A DNA stretch of 64,000 bases from an uncultured Cardiobacterium sp. (GTDB lineage Bacteria > Pseudomonadota > Gammaproteobacteria > Cardiobacteriales > Cardiobacteriaceae): the NCBI RefSeq assembly GCF_938028825.1, contig NZ_CALIZP010000071.1, forward strand, positions 1 through 64,000. The letters run 5' to 3'. Position numbers and translations under genes: made by a program. Below, piece after piece: positions 63,545 through 64,000 of the stretch. The notes under the pieces are model-generated. The model searched no databases, was not told the origin of the DNA, and saw only the letters and a program-made list of their open reading frames with translations. The stretch's first letter is position 1. Every line of letters begins with the position of its first letter.

Positions 63545-63851
63545 ACCCGCCCTCGATATCCGCCCCGAGCACCTGCGCATCGTGCAAGACATCCTGCAAG
63601 CACACATCCCGCAGCACACCGTCCGGGCATTTGGCAGCCGCGTCAAGCAGCGGGCCAAACGCTATTCCGATCTCGACCTTGCCATCATCACGGACACCCC
63701 GCTGCCGCTTCCCGTGCAGGCTGCTTTGGTTGACGCATTCAGCGAATCCGACCTGCTGTGGAAAGTCGATATCGTTGATTGGGCGAGTACCCATGCCGCC
63801 TTCCGCGACATCATCCGGCGGCAGCACATCATCCTGCAACAACCCGCCTGA
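63537..63851 (+). CDS. MNT-type minimal nucleotidyltransferase (antitoxin)
   Basis: 104 residues. The nucleotidyltransferase motif FGSRVKQRAKRYSDLDLAI (GSxxxGxxxxxSDLDL pattern) and a later Asp in KVDIVDW supply the metal-binding residues. Partner of the upstream HEPN gene; the second gene in the pair, translationally coupled. Confidence 0.88.
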   Translation: MPEPALDIRPEHLRIVQDILQAHIPQHTVRAFGSRVKQRAKRYSDLDLAIITDTPLPLPVQAALVDAFSESDLLWKVDIVDWASTHAAFRDIIRRQHIILQQPA

Positions 63852-63934
63852 ACCCCGCCCGCCGCCGTATTGACAGGCTACAAGCCCGCCTTATACTGCG
63901 CCGCCTTACCCTATACGAAACAAGGCAGAACAAC

Positions 63935-64000
63935 GTGAAAACCGTGGCAATCGGCATCATCGGATACGGCACCGTCGGACAGGGCGTGGTCGAAGTCCTC
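63935..64000 (+). CDS. Homoserine dehydrogenase, N-terminus (cut by window edge)
   Basis: GTG start; the 22 visible codons read VKTVAIGIIGYGTVGQGVVE and onward, the NAD(P)-binding opening of monofunctional homoserine dehydrogenases (IGLLGxGTVGxGV). The rest lies beyond the window. Confidence 0.75.
   Translation, partial: MKTVAIGIIGYGTVGQGVVEVL

Overview
The window is chromosomal DNA from a GC-rich gammaproteobacterium. It reads most like the family Cardiobacteriaceae (Cardiobacterium), judged from protein character, gene order and the oral/fastidious flavour of the gene set. I could not run a search, so the genus is an inference. Most of the window is ordinary housekeeping sequence with short intergenic gaps and many ATGA/TGATG translational overlaps.

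Layout. 1-8.2 kb: the N-terminus of one giant secreted adhesin (cut by the window edge) and a complete paralogue of 2631 residues, both on the minus strand. 8.4-11.3 kb: glutamine amidotransferase, AhpD-like protein, lipoate-protein ligase, Smr-domain protein. 11.4-17.5 kb: a dense plus-strand run dapB, lapA, lapB, pyrF, pssA, a holD-like gene, an SH3/YgiM-like gene and fba. 17.6-20.4 kb: a long gene-poor spacer, then an SPFH protein paired with a divergent NAD kinase. 20.5-23.2 kb: gshB, with a tiny Cys-rich ORF overlapping its end, divergent from gshA. 23.5-31.9 kb: a YdgA-like protein, ndh, dedA, cysK divergent from a CysB-type regulator, fau, pyk and a periplasmic ankyrin protein. 32.3-35.7 kb: a tandemly duplicated family of small exported proteins in which ankyrin and non-ankyrin proteins share one leader, with a decayed copy in the middle. 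35.9-44.4 kb: nth, a helix-hairpin-helix-like gene carrying an in-frame mobile-element insertion, tatD, small genes, an MFS transporter, ssb, HAD hydrolase, a truncated pseudouridine synthase, a metallophosphoesterase, gloA and pyrE divergent from an exonuclease III gene. 44.4-54.7 kb: a large MscS-type channel, purH, and the envelope operon lptD-surA-ksgA-SDR. 54.7-60 kb: tRNA-Ser followed by a broken P4-type integrase and a visibly AT-richer SNF2/SWIM helicase, i.e. the remains of an integrated island. 60.1-64 kb: greA, a hypothetical protein, an AGCS symporter, a HEPN/MNT pair and the first codons of homoserine dehydrogenase.

Functional links: gshA, gshB and the long zinc-type gloA form the glutathione/methylglyoxal axis. 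lapA/lapB, pssA, lptD and surA serve the outer membrane. cysK and its divergent CysB-type regulator serve sulfur assimilation. pyrF and pyrE serve pyrimidine synthesis.

The most notable non-gene signals are short palindromic mobile elements. A 106-bp element at 55800-55905 strongly resembles Neisseria Correia elements, and there are decayed or deleted relatives at 54846, 20407 and probably 17591. A separate approximately 70-90 bp element has ATACCAATCCC-type ends; one copy lies inside a gene without breaking its reading frame.
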